Below, piece after piece: positions 1 through 6,860 of a stretch of DNA of 20,116 bases. The notes below the pieces were generated by a model. The model ran no database searches and was not told where the DNA came from. It worked only from the letters and a program-made list of their open reading frames with translations. Origin of the DNA: an uncultured Clostridia bacterium (lineage in GTDB: Bacteria > Bacillota_A > Clostridia > Christensenellales > CAG-138); contig CAMNHT010000009.1 of assembly GCA_946539625.1 (NCBI GenBank), positions 1 through 20,116 of the forward strand, in the 5' to 3' direction. The stretch's first letter is position 1, and each line of letters starts with the position of its first letter. Made by a program: the position numbers and the translations under genes.

Positions 1-216
1 ACGCAGGACGCGATCCTTGACGCCTGCTGCCGTTATGTGCGGCACAGCGGAACACTTGTCTACGCAACCTGTACGATCGTACGACGTGAAAACAGCGAAC
101 GCGTGCGTGCTTTCCTCGCCTCTCATCCCGATTTCGTACTTGAGGATGAACGGCAGCTTTTGCCGACGCGTGACGGCACGGATGGATTCTATTACGCAAG
201 AATGAAAAGGAGCTGA
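1..216 (+). CDS. rsmB: 16S rRNA (cytosine967-C5)-methyltransferase RsmB, C-terminal end (partial)
   Basis: Reading frame 1 is open from the first base to a TGA at 214-216 and gives the last 71 residues of a protein that starts before the window. The fragment carries the end of a Rossmann-fold RNA methyltransferase: LVYATCTI resembles the usual LVYSTCT motif, whose Cys is the catalytic-turnover cysteine of m5C methylases. It is followed by the conserved ending LLPTRDGTDGFYYARMKR. RsmB (Sun/Fmu) methylates C967 of 16S rRNA using SAM. Only 4 bases separate it from rlmN, and the Shine-Dalgarno AAAAGGAG for rlmN lies inside its last codons, so the two are co-transcribed and probably translationally coupled. 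Position next to rlmN supports RsmB over the related RsmF/NOL1 enzymes. The N-terminal NusB-like RNA-binding part cannot be judged. Confidence 0.88.
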   Translation, partial: TQDAILDACCRYVRHSGTLVYATCTIVRRENSERVRAFLASHPDFVLEDERQLLPTRDGTDGFYYARMKRS

Positions 217-220
217 ACCG

Positions 221-1264
221 ATGTACTGGATGGACATGAACGATACGGAGATCGCCGAAACCGTCGGCTCGTTCGTCGTACCGAAATTTCGCATCTCACA
301 GGTGACCGAATGGCTCCGTAAAGGCGTTCGTCCGCAAGAAATGACGAACCTTCCGAAGGATCTGCGATCCAAGCTCGATACGATCCCCTTCGGCGGTGCG
401 ACGATCTTTGATAAGCGCGTTTCGCCGAAAGACGGTACGAAAAAATATCTGTTTGCGCTGGAGGACGGCAATCTTGTGGAAGGCGTTCTGATGCGCTATT
501 CCTACGGCAATACGGTGTGTCTTTCCACGCAGGTCGGATGCAACATGGGCTGTCGGTTCTGCGCAAGCACGCTGGAAGGCTGTGTGCGTTCACTTCGACC
601 GGGTGAAATGCTTTCCTTCCTTGCCGAAATCGAACGCGACGAACCGCCCGTTGACGGAAAGCCGCGCACGGTTACGAACATCGTTCTGATGGGCAGCGGC
701 GAACCGCTCGACAACTACGACAATGTCGTAACGTTTTTACGACGCGTCACGAGCGAACAGGGGCCGAATATTTCCGCACGGAACATTTCGCTTTCAACCT
801 GCGGGATCGTCCCGAAGATCTATCGTCTGATCGAAGACGCACCGCACGTGACGCTGTCGATCTCGCTGCATGCGCACTCGAACGAAGTTCGGTCTGAGCT
901 GATGCCGATCAACAAAGCGTATCCGATCGAACAGGTGCTGGAAGCGGCAAAGGCGTACGCCGACAGGACCGGGCGGCGTGTTGTGTTCGAATACGCGCTG
1001 ATCGGCGGAAAGAACGATTCCGAAGCGGACGCGGACGCGCTTGCCGCAAGGCTTAAAGGCCTCCTCTGCCATGTAAATCTGATTCCGCTGAATCCCGTTA
1101 AGGAGCGCGGGCTTGACGGCGTGACAAGATCATATGCGCACCGTTTCCGCGAATGGCTCGAAGAGCGACATATATCGGCAACGGTACGCAGAGAAATGGG
1201 CACCGATATCGAAGGTGCGTGCGGACAATTACGAAGGAGGGTTCTCAATGAAATTCGCGGGTAA
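221..1264 (+). CDS. rlmN: 23S rRNA (adenine2503-C2) / tRNA (adenine37-C2) methyltransferase RlmN
   Basis: This is a 347-residue radical-SAM methylase, the normal length for RlmN. The 4Fe-4S motif Cx3Cx2C is GCNMGCRFC, with cysteines 107, 111 and 114. The two mechanistic cysteines of the family are both recognisable: Cys100 in NTVCLSTQ and Cys334 in EGACGQLR. A SAM-binding GEPL motif is at 160-163, preceded by MGS rather than the more common MGM. The family methylates C2 of A2503 in 23S rRNA through a methyl-cysteine intermediate; many members also act on tRNA A37. The ATG at 221 has AAAAGGAG at 205-212, eight bases upstream. The end of the gene overlaps the phosphatase start by 17 bases. Cfr, the C8-methylating resistance relative, is unlikely because position and spacing match the housekeeping rsmB-rlmN-prpC order. 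Confidence 0.95.
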   Translation: MYWMDMNDTEIAETVGSFVVPKFRISQVTEWLRKGVRPQEMTNLPKDLRSKLDTIPFGGATIFDKRVSPKDGTKKYLFALEDGNLVEGVLMRYSYGNTVCLSTQVGCNMGCRFCASTLEGCVRSLRPGEMLSFLAEIERDEPPVDGKPRTVTNIVLMGSGEPLDNYDNVVTFLRRVTSEQGPNISARNISLSTCGIVPKIYRLIEDAPHVTLSISLHAHSNEVRSELMPINKAYPIEQVLEAAKAYADRTGRRVVFEYALIGGKNDSEADADALAARLKGLLCHVNLIPLNPVKERGLDGVTRSYAHRFREWLEERHISATVRREMGTDIEGACGQLRRRVLNEIRG

Positions 1265-1970
1265 GACGGAAACCGGACTCCGAAAGCAAAACGAGGATAA
1301 CTATATGCTGCTGCATACCGATACGCTAGACGCGGTCGCCGTATCCGACGGTATGGGCGGACATCAGGCGGGCGAGATCGCAAGTCAGCTTGCCGTCGAA
1401 GCGCTCAAAAACCGGCTTCTTTCGGATCCTTCGGATCCGGAGGCGGCGTTGTCCAGCGCCTTCGCCGAAGCGAACCGCGCCGTGCACGACCTTGCTTCCA
1501 AAAATGATGATATGTACGGCATGGGCTGTACACTCGTCGCCGCAATCCTTGAACCGGATCGGTTCGTCGCAGCCAACGTCGGCGATTCCCGTCTCTATCA
1601 TTTCGACGGCAATATGCTTCTCCAAATCACGCATGACCATTCGTTCGTTGCGGAGCTCGTTCGCCGCGGTGCGATCACGTCGGAGGAAGCCAAGACGCAT
1701 CCGCGCCGCAATCTCATCACGCGTGCAATCGGTACGGAAATGCGTGTAGCTGTCGACATATTCTCCTGTGAATGGAAAAAGAACGATATGCTGCTGCTCT
1801 GCTCAGACGGTCTTTGCGGCGTTCTGGACGATACGGAAATGGCCGCATTTCTTCGTAACCGCACAGATCTTGAAGCGACTTGTACCGCGCTTATTCAGCG
1901 TGCGCTGACTGCAGGAAGCCGTGACAATATCACCGTGGTGCTTGCCGTAAACGACGGAGGCGAAGCATGA
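1248..1970 (+). CDS. prpC: PP2C-type serine/threonine phosphatase (PrpC/Stp)
   Basis: This is a 240-residue PPM/PP2C phosphatase, the full length for bacterial PrpC. The frame is open upstream, but the ATG at 1248 is chosen because GAAGGAGG at 1233-1240 lies seven bases before it and the protein then begins MKFAGKTETGLRKQNEDN, the usual family start. Metal-binding acidic residues are visible: Asp17 (NEDN), Asp34 (SDGMGG), Asp187 (CSDGL) and Asp226 (SRDNIT). Further conserved blocks are GCTLVAAIL, NVGDSRLY and RNLITRAIG. It has no signal peptide or membrane segment and should act in the cytoplasm, removing phosphate from the kinase encoded next and from its targets. Its first 17 bases overlap rlmN, and its stop overlaps the kinase start as ATGA, so the phosphatase and kinase should be made at matched levels. 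Confidence 0.95.
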   Translation: MKFAGKTETGLRKQNEDNYMLLHTDTLDAVAVSDGMGGHQAGEIASQLAVEALKNRLLSDPSDPEAALSSAFAEANRAVHDLASKNDDMYGMGCTLVAAILEPDRFVAANVGDSRLYHFDGNMLLQITHDHSFVAELVRRGAITSEEAKTHPRRNLITRAIGTEMRVAVDIFSCEWKKNDMLLLCSDGLCGVLDDTEMAAFLRNRTDLEATCTALIQRALTAGSRDNITVVLAVNDGGEA

Positions 1971-3793
1971 TCGGAACGATCCTTGAACGCAAATACAGGA
2001 TCGTTGAGCTGATCGGAAGCGGCGGCATGGCGCAGGTCTATAAAGCTGTCAACATGAGCAACCGCAAAATCGTTGCCGTTAAAATGCTCAAGGATGAATA
2101 TAAGGACGACGCGGAATTTCTGCGTCGATTCTCCCGTGAGGCAAATGCGATCCTGACCCTTTCCCATGAAAACATTGTCCGCGCGTATGGTGCCGGGACA
2201 CATGACGGCATGCCGTATCTTGTTATGGAATATGTCGAAGGGCATACCCTGAAAGACTTGATTTCCTCGAACGGCGCGCTGCCAGTACGCACGGCCATCG
2301 GCATCACCTGTCAGATCCTCGATGCGCTTTCCGCCGCGCACGCGCACGGCATCATCCATCGTGATGTCAAGCCGCAAAACGTCATTGTCACCGATAAAGG
2401 ACGGGTCAAGCTGGCAGATTTCGGCATTGCGCGTGAAGCAAAGGCGTCAACCGTAACCTTCTCCGGCAGCAAGGTCCTCGGATCTGTGCATTATATCTCA
2501 CCGGAACAGGCAAAAGGCACCGTTGCGACCGAGCAGAGCGATTTATATTCTGTGGGCGTCTGTCTCTATGAAATGCTGACCGGCACCGTTCCGTTCGAAG
2601 CGGATTCCACCGTAAGCGTCGCGCTGATGCATCTGCAGGAGAAACCGGTCCCACCTGTTCAGCTTGTTTCTGACCTACCCCATTCGCTGAACGATATCGT
2701 ATTAAAAGCGCTTGAAAAAGATCCGGAAAAGCGTTATCAAACAGCACGTGACATGCGCATCGATCTGGTCCGTTCGCTTTCCGATCCGAACGGTACCTTT
2801 GTCAATGACCCAAATGATAAGGGTCAGAAAACCGTTGCACGCCCTTCGATCTATGTTTTGATCGCCGCGGGTGTGTTCCTGCCGATCTTTTTGATCGGGA
2901 TTTTCGTACTGATCTACGCAACCTCCTGCCGTACTGCTCCGGATCATGAAAGCAAGCCGGAAGAAACTACCGCCGTATTTACGACCGATATGCCTGCACA
3001 GGAAACAAAAGATCCCGGCGAAGAATCGGTCATCGTCAGTTACCCGATTCCTGAGCTGATCGGTTATTCTCTTGATGACGCTCTTCGTATTCTGTATCAG
3101 ACTTACGGATTCACGAATCTGTCGGTAGAGTTTACCGACGATGCTTCGCGCTATTCCCGTCCGAATACGGTTGTTGCAATGTTGATCCCGGGAGTTACTC
3201 CCGAACTGTTGTTTGAAGTCCCGACGCCAACGCCGCTGCCTACTCTGACCGCCGAGCCGTTGACGCCGGAACCGGAAACGCCTACTCCTTCCCCAACGCC
3301 CTCACCGACACCGGTCGGTGATACGGATACGATTGTCACGGAGCCGTCCGATACGCCGATGATCGACTACGTTCCGCAGGGAACGGATACGCCTTCTCTC
3401 GAACCGACATCCTCGTCTTCACCTATGCTGACGCCGACGCCCGAGCCTTCCCATGAACCGAAGCTCTCCACGCTCTCCTACCCCTGCAATACGGAACTTC
3501 GTCTGGTTGTCTACAGAACCTCTGTCGGATCCTGCAAGGCGGATATCTCGTTTCCCCTTTCTTTCGGGGAGGAAGATTCGATTCTGCTTGTCGAGATCGG
3601 TTTTGAAACCGCGACGTTCGAAGAGATCCCATACCGTGTCATACTGCATTCACGGTTGCGGCAGAGTGAAAAAAAACCGGACGTTCTGGAAAACGCGACC
3701 GTGTACTGGTATGAGCCGGTAACACGAAATATGTACCTTTACGTAAACGGGATCGCGCAGTCTTCTCCGCAGTCTGTATCCTTTGCCAAATGA
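1967..3793 (+). CDS. prkC: Membrane Ser/Thr protein kinase, PrkC/PknB type, with one PASTA-like repeat
   Basis: The protein has 608 residues. Residues 1-270 form a Hanks-type kinase: Gly-rich loop GSGGMAQV (17-24), Lys39 in VAVK, Glu58 in helix C, HRDVKPQN with Asp133, DFG with Asp151, and SPE (178-180). One hydrophobic helix at about 296-318 spans the membrane, followed at once by Cys321. Outside, residues 357-417 (PIPELIGYSLDDALRIL onward) look like a single PASTA repeat. A long Thr/Pro/Ser-rich linker follows (418-497), then a C-terminal beta-rich domain (505-597) with Cys507 and Cys523. PrkC homologues usually have three or more PASTA repeats that bind muropeptides or lipid II. A wall-sensing role is expected from the family, but ligand binding by this outer part is not shown. 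The start overlaps prpC and the stop overlaps rsgA as ATGA. Confidence 0.93.
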   Translation: MIGTILERKYRIVELIGSGGMAQVYKAVNMSNRKIVAVKMLKDEYKDDAEFLRRFSREANAILTLSHENIVRAYGAGTHDGMPYLVMEYVEGHTLKDLISSNGALPVRTAIGITCQILDALSAAHAHGIIHRDVKPQNVIVTDKGRVKLADFGIAREAKASTVTFSGSKVLGSVHYISPEQAKGTVATEQSDLYSVGVCLYEMLTGTVPFEADSTVSVALMHLQEKPVPPVQLVSDLPHSLNDIVLKALEKDPEKRYQTARDMRIDLVRSLSDPNGTFVNDPNDKGQKTVARPSIYVLIAAGVFLPIFLIGIFVLIYATSCRTAPDHESKPEETTAVFTTDMPAQETKDPGEESVIVSYPIPELIGYSLDDALRILYQTYGFTNLSVEFTDDASRYSRPNTVVAMLIPGVTPELLFEVPTPTPLPTLTAEPLTPEPETPTPSPTPSPTPVGDTDTIVTEPSDTPMIDYVPQGTDTPSLEPTSSSSPMLTPTPEPSHEPKLSTLSYPCNTELRLVVYRTSVGSCKADISFPLSFGEEDSILLVEIGFETATFEEIPYRVILHSRLRQSEKKPDVLENATVYWYEPVTRNMYLYVNGIAQSSPQSVSFAK

Positions 3794-4665
3794 CAGAACA
3801 GGGTCTTTTACTGAAAGGAATCGGCAGCTTCTATGAAGTGCTGACAGAATCGGGTGAAACCGTGACCTCTAAGGCGCGCGGCGTATTTCGCAAAGAAGGC
3901 GTCGTGCCGACTGTGGGAGATCGCGTTCTCATCGAGCGCAAGGAACAGGGATACGCGAAGCTTACCGAGATACGGCCGCGCAAAAATCTTCTCATCCGAC
4001 CTCCCGTCGCCAACGTAGATCAGCTTCTGATCGTACTGTCCGCATCCGTTCCAGAGCCGGACTGGCTGCTGCTTGATCGAATGATCATCTCCGCAAAACG
4101 AACAGGCATTGAAGCGGTACCTATACTCAATAAAATGGATACGGCAGACGAAGGGATCATAAACCGGTTCCGAACGGAGTATCATGCGTTTCCGACGCTG
4201 TTTGTAAGCGCTGAGACAGGCGAAGGACTTGACACGCTGCGGATGCAGATGCGCGGCAAGGTAAGCTGCTTTGCGGGACAATCCGCCGTCGGAAAGTCTT
4301 CCATATTAAATGCGCTGATTCCCGGACTGCATCTTGAAACCGGCGTGTTGTCAAAAAAGACGGATCGCGGCAGACACACCACTCGTCATGCGGAGCTTTG
4401 GCCGTACGAAAACGGCGCAGTGCTCGACACGCCAGGCTTCTCTATGTTCGAAACGGAGTGCCTCGAACAGGAAGAACTGGACGCCTGCTACCCTGAATTT
4501 TTACATGCGTTCCCCTGTCGTTTTCCCGGATGCATGCATATCAGTGAACCGGACTGCGGCGTAAAAGCGTTGCTATCGTCCGGTGAACTGACACCGGAAC
4601 GATATGAACGGTACTGCGAGATTGCATTGGAATACCAAATGAGGAGGAAACATCGTTATGATTAA
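3790..4665 (+). CDS. rsgA: Ribosome small-subunit biogenesis GTPase RsgA
   Basis: This is a 291-residue circularly permuted GTPase, the normal length. In sequence order come an OB-fold RNA-binding N-terminus (1-70), G4 NKMD (114-117), G5 SAETG (140-144), the P-loop GQSAVGKSS (163-171), a G2 Thr region (about 191-199), G3 DTPG (213-216), and a zinc site formed by Cys243, Cys248, His250 and Cys256. This motif order is diagnostic of RsgA (YjeQ/CpgA). It binds the decoding centre of the 30S subunit late in assembly and hydrolyses GTP to release maturation factors. In Bacillus subtilis the homologue CpgA is a known PrkC substrate, which fits its position directly after the kinase; phosphorylation here is inference. 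The gene overlaps prkC by four bases and rpe by eight. Confidence 0.96.
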   Translation: MTEQGLLLKGIGSFYEVLTESGETVTSKARGVFRKEGVVPTVGDRVLIERKEQGYAKLTEIRPRKNLLIRPPVANVDQLLIVLSASVPEPDWLLLDRMIISAKRTGIEAVPILNKMDTADEGIINRFRTEYHAFPTLFVSAETGEGLDTLRMQMRGKVSCFAGQSAVGKSSILNALIPGLHLETGVLSKKTDRGRHTTRHAELWPYENGAVLDTPGFSMFETECLEQEELDACYPEFLHAFPCRFPGCMHISEPDCGVKALLSSGELTPERYERYCEIALEYQMRRKHRYD

Positions 4666-5305
4666 GATCGCGCCATCGATTCTGTCTGCAAACTTTGCCG
4701 CTTTGGGCGAAGCCGTTTCCAAACTGTCCACGCAGGGTGCAGATTGGGTCCATTTTGACGTGATGGACGGTAATTTCGTTCCGAATATCACATTCGGCCC
4801 CGATATGTGCAAAGCGCTTCGACCACTGACGGAACTGCCGATTGACGTACATCTGATGGTTGAGCATCCGAGCGACTGGATCGAACCGTTTCAAAAAGCC
4901 GGTGCGGACATTCTGACGATCCACGCGGAATCTTCAGAACACCACCTGCACCGGGCATTGCAGTCGATCCATGCCGCAGGCATGAAAGCCGGTATTGTGC
5001 TGAATCCCGCAACGCCGATCAACGTGTGCATTCACCTTTTACCGGAATGTGACCTTGTACTTTTAATGAGCGTCAACCCCGGCTTCGGCGGACAGTCGTT
5101 TATTCCTGAAACGCTCAATAAGATCCGTGCTTTGAAAGCAGAGATCGAAGCTCGAGGGCTGAATACGCTTATCGAAATCGACGGAGGCGTTAATCCGAAT
5201 ACCGCGAGGCAATGCATCGAAGCCGGCGCGGACGTGCTCGTCGCCGGAAGTGCTGTTTTCAAAGCATCTGATCCCGCCGAAATGATCCGGACTTTGCGCG
5301 GATAG
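4658..5305 (+). CDS. rpe: Ribulose-phosphate 3-epimerase
   Basis: This is a 215-residue TIM-barrel enzyme that interconverts D-ribulose 5-phosphate and D-xylulose 5-phosphate in the pentose phosphate pathway. Metal ligands and acid/base residues are all visible: His32 and Asp34 in VHFDVMDG, His65 in DVHLMV, and Asp175 in EIDGGVN. The phosphate-binding loops MSVNPGFGGQSF and VAGSAVF are also present. The ATG at 4658 lies eight bases inside the end of rsgA, with GAGGAGG at 4641-4647, ten bases upstream. It is the last gene of the operon and is followed within 13 bases by a strong terminator. In Bacillus the thiamine pyrophosphokinase gene often follows here; it is absent. Allulose-6-phosphate epimerase is a close relative, but the genomic position favours Rpe. 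Confidence 0.96.
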   Translation: MIKIAPSILSANFAALGEAVSKLSTQGADWVHFDVMDGNFVPNITFGPDMCKALRPLTELPIDVHLMVEHPSDWIEPFQKAGADILTIHAESSEHHLHRALQSIHAAGMKAGIVLNPATPINVCIHLLPECDLVLLMSVNPGFGGQSFIPETLNKIRALKAEIEARGLNTLIEIDGGVNPNTARQCIEAGADVLVAGSAVFKASDPAEMIRTLRG

Positions 5306-5317
5306 ATGCGTTTCATA

Positions 5318-5349
5318 AAAAAAACGCGGCATGCACGCCGCGTTTTTTT
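5318..5349. terminator. Bidirectional Rho-independent terminator between rpe and the peptidase-like gene
   Basis: The stem CGCGGC (5325-5330) pairs with GCCGCG (5337-5342) around a six-base loop. It is flanked by seven A on the left (5318-5324) and seven T on the right (5343-5349), so it gives a GC stem with a U-tract on either strand. It sits between two convergent genes whose stop codons lie 12 bases away on the left and immediately next to it on the right, so it should end both transcripts. Confidence 0.93.
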
Positions 5350-5350
5350 G

Positions 5351-5863
5351 TTATGGTTCTTCTTTTTTCGGGAAACATATCCCCCATATCTTCACGGGAT
5401 GCTGATTGATCGACCGCTGGCTCTTTAGAAACGCCGAAAGCGTCATCGCCGCCGGTCTGCTGAAATGATTATAAAATGTATACGTCCCATCAGAATTTGC
5501 GATCCCGGCAACGTAATGCGCGCCGAACCAGTACCACGCAAGCACGATCACGCCGTCAAAGGGTTCTGTGCATATTGCTTGCTTTGGACGAAACACGGTC
5601 ACCTCGAAACCCTTTTTACGTAAGTTTTTTGCGATCGAGGACGGGCGTGTCCCGAGCAGACCGAAAAAGTTGGTTTTAATCTGCTTTCGGTCTGCATAAT
5701 ATGGCTCAAAGCGAGTCTCCTCATCGGCTGCACGTTCGATGTTGTACAGCGCGATGAGCCCGCATCCGTTTTTTTCCATCGTGCCGAAGCGTCCGTAACG
5801 GCGCGTACCGAAACGTTCGTCGGTCTGTGAGTTCAACAGACCGTAATCGTTCGTCTCATTCAT
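5351..5863 (-). CDS. Papain-like/C39-like cysteine-peptidase-fold protein, function unknown
   Basis: This 170-residue protein has no signal peptide or membrane helix. I do not recognise a named family with certainty. The segment MEKNGCGLIALYN (29-41) has the Cys-Gly-helix pattern seen around the nucleophile of C39-like and papain-like peptidases, giving Cys34. His116 in WFGAHYVAGI and Asn132 in YTFYNHFS, within beta-strand-like stretches, could complete a Cys-His-Asn triad in the right order. The ATG at 5863 has GGAGG five bases upstream. It lies 12 bases after the ArsR-type repressor gene and is the last gene of that unit. The missing export signal suggests a cytoplasmic target, or a structural use of the fold without catalysis. 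A role in peptide or bacteriocin processing is possible but unsupported, as no transporter is nearby. Confidence 0.7.
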   Translation of the reverse strand: MNETNDYGLLNSQTDERFGTRRYGRFGTMEKNGCGLIALYNIERAADEETRFEPYYADRKQIKTNFFGLLGTRPSSIAKNLRKKGFEVTVFRPKQAICTEPFDGVIVLAWYWFGAHYVAGIANSDGTYTFYNHFSRPAAMTLSAFLKSQRSINQHPVKIWGICFPKKEEP

Positions 5864-5875
5864 CCTGTCCTCCTT

Positions 5876-6460
5876 TCAGCCGTTGATATCCGTGTAACGG
5901 TCATAATTCGGCTCCGGGTTGACCGTGTAGATGCCCTTGCTTCGTTCCATCCATCCCATACCGACAAACCCTCTGCGCACCGTACAGTAATCTGGATGCA
6001 CCTCGGAGATGATCGCGTTGACTTCCTTTTCCGTATAGGTGCGGTCCGGCTCAAAGCGGGAAAAAATCTCGCGATAGATGATGAGCCGTTTTTTCAGCTG
6101 CGCCGGCATTTGTTCGCAGAAACCGTTCGGCATAAAGCTTTTCAGCACCTTGCGCCGATACTGCTCCTCGCGAAGCGCTTCCGCCGTTTCGCCTTTGTCC
6201 TTACAGAAGATCAGTTCTTCAAGCGTGAGTCCGAACACGTCGCGCCGCAGAGAGTAGACCATATAATACTGCTCTCTCCTTGCGTCGACAAGCCCTGCCG
6301 CCATCAGCTTCTTCATATGGAAGGAAACCGTCGCCTGTGAAAGATTCAGTCGTTCCGCCAAAAGCTCGGCATAGCAGTCCTTTTCATCAAGCGCGCGCAG
6401 AATGCGAAGACGCGTCTCATCCGCGATCGTTTTCAGCAGATTCAGCGTTTCATTCTCCAT
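5876..6460 (-). CDS. ArsR-family transcriptional regulator with C-terminal DUF2087 domain
   Basis: The protein has 194 residues. The ATG at 6460 is preferred over an upstream in-frame ATG (6523) because GGGAGG stands nine bases before it and the protein then begins MENETLNLLKTIADETRLRIL, the standard ArsR opening. The winged helix covers about 5-75, with recognition helix NLSQATVSFHMKKL (39-52). The classical metal motif ELCVC is not present: the equivalent region reads DEKDCYAELLAE, with a single Cys29. Residues about 120-180 (KKRLIIYREIFSRFEPDR, then YTEKEVNAII and RRGFVGMGWMER) match DUF2087, a small domain often found behind such helix-turn-helix parts. It overlaps the upstream small gene by 11 bases. 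It probably represses its own unit through the palindrome at 6806-6825. The signal it senses is unknown. Confidence 0.9.
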   Translation of the reverse strand: MENETLNLLKTIADETRLRILRALDEKDCYAELLAERLNLSQATVSFHMKKLMAAGLVDARREQYYMVYSLRRDVFGLTLEELIFCKDKGETAEALREEQYRRKVLKSFMPNGFCEQMPAQLKKRLIIYREIFSRFEPDRTYTEKEVNAIISEVHPDYCTVRRGFVGMGWMERSKGIYTVNPEPNYDRYTDING

Positions 6461-6788
6461 TCCGTTCCGCCTCCCGCAATACGTCGAGCGCAAACTGCAC
6501 GGTGATCGCTTTCTGCTCCGCACGATCCGACGCGTCGTAGTCGCCGAGCTTTCGCTGCTGCTCCGCTTCTTCGGAGAAGGATCCGATCAGCGTTTCGAGC
6601 GCGTTCGGCCGCATTCCCTCGTGCTCCACGCTTCCGAGCACTTTCAGCATGTCGCCAAGCATACTCGCTTTCATCAGATGGATCGACTGCGCGCGCTTAT
6701 CACCCTTCTTTGCCGCTTCCGCAGCGAGCGCCGTTTCGCGTTGCGCTTCTTCTTTAAGTGCTGTGTTGTACCGTTCCAAAATATGCAA
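6450..6788 (-). CDS. Small helical protein of unknown function, TTG start
   Basis: This is a 112-residue, highly charged, Ala/Glu/Lys-rich protein without cysteine, signal peptide or membrane helix. It is predicted by eye to be almost wholly alpha-helical, and heptad-like spacing at 3-30 and 70-108 suggests a helical hairpin or coiled coil. I do not recognise the family. The start is TTG at 6788-6786, supported by an excellent AAAGGAGGT (6796-6804) seven bases upstream and by the absence of a good ATG alternative. It is the first gene after the unit's promoter, and its stop overlaps the ATG of the ArsR-type regulator, so regulator translation is probably coupled to it. It might be a partner or ligand-binding accessory of the regulator or of the peptidase-like protein; that is inference only. 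Confidence 0.72.
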   Translation of the reverse strand: MHILERYNTALKEEAQRETALAAEAAKKGDKRAQSIHLMKASMLGDMLKVLGSVEHEGMRPNALETLIGSFSEEAEQQRKLGDYDASDRAEQKAITVQFALDVLREAERNGE

Positions 6789-6795
6789 AACAGAT

Positions 6796-6804
6796 ACCTC
6801 CTTT
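6796..6804 (-). promoter_or_regulatory. Ribosome binding site fixing a TTG start
   Basis: On the minus strand the sequence is AAAGGAGGT, a nearly full anti-16S match, followed by seven bases and then TTG. It decides the start of the small helical protein gene. Confidence 0.8.
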
Positions 6805-6805
6805 C

Positions 6806-6825
6806 ATTTCGATATTCATCGAAAT
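6806..6825. promoter_or_regulatory. Palindromic operator candidate for the ArsR-type regulator
   Basis: ATTTCGAT (6806-6813) and ATCGAAAT (6818-6825) form a perfect 8-bp inverted repeat with a 4-base spacer. On the minus strand it begins one base after the -10 box and ends just before the ribosome binding site, so it covers the expected transcription start. Dyads of this type at or next to the promoter are usual for self-regulating ArsR-family repressors. The match to the regulator encoded downstream is inferred from position. Confidence 0.7.
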
Positions 6826-6826
6826 C

Positions 6827-6855
6827 ATTTTAGCATCTGTTTTGATGTATGTCAA
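6827..6855 (-). promoter_or_regulatory. Near-consensus sigma-A promoter of the ArsR/DUF2087 unit
   Basis: Read on the minus strand, TTGACA (6855-6850), 17 bases, then TAAAAT (6832-6827). The -35 is perfect and the -10 differs at one position. It lies in the 72-base gap between the end of the LCP gene and the TTG start, which makes the downstream three genes a separate transcription unit. Confidence 0.85.
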
Positions 6856-6860
6856 TATAT

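Noticed and set aside
1134..1247. A longer N-terminus for the PP2C phosphatase reaching 114 bases farther into rlmN
   Set aside because: The added residues do not match the family, and a strong ribosome binding site stands before the ATG at 1248.
1425..1445. Short direct repeat TCGGATCC twice within the phosphatase gene
   Set aside because: It encodes the DPSDP stretch of the protein and has no flanking structure.
3225..3480. Repetitive CCGACGCC/CTCCGACACC-like DNA in the kinase gene
   Set aside because: It encodes the Thr/Pro linker and is explained by that protein composition.
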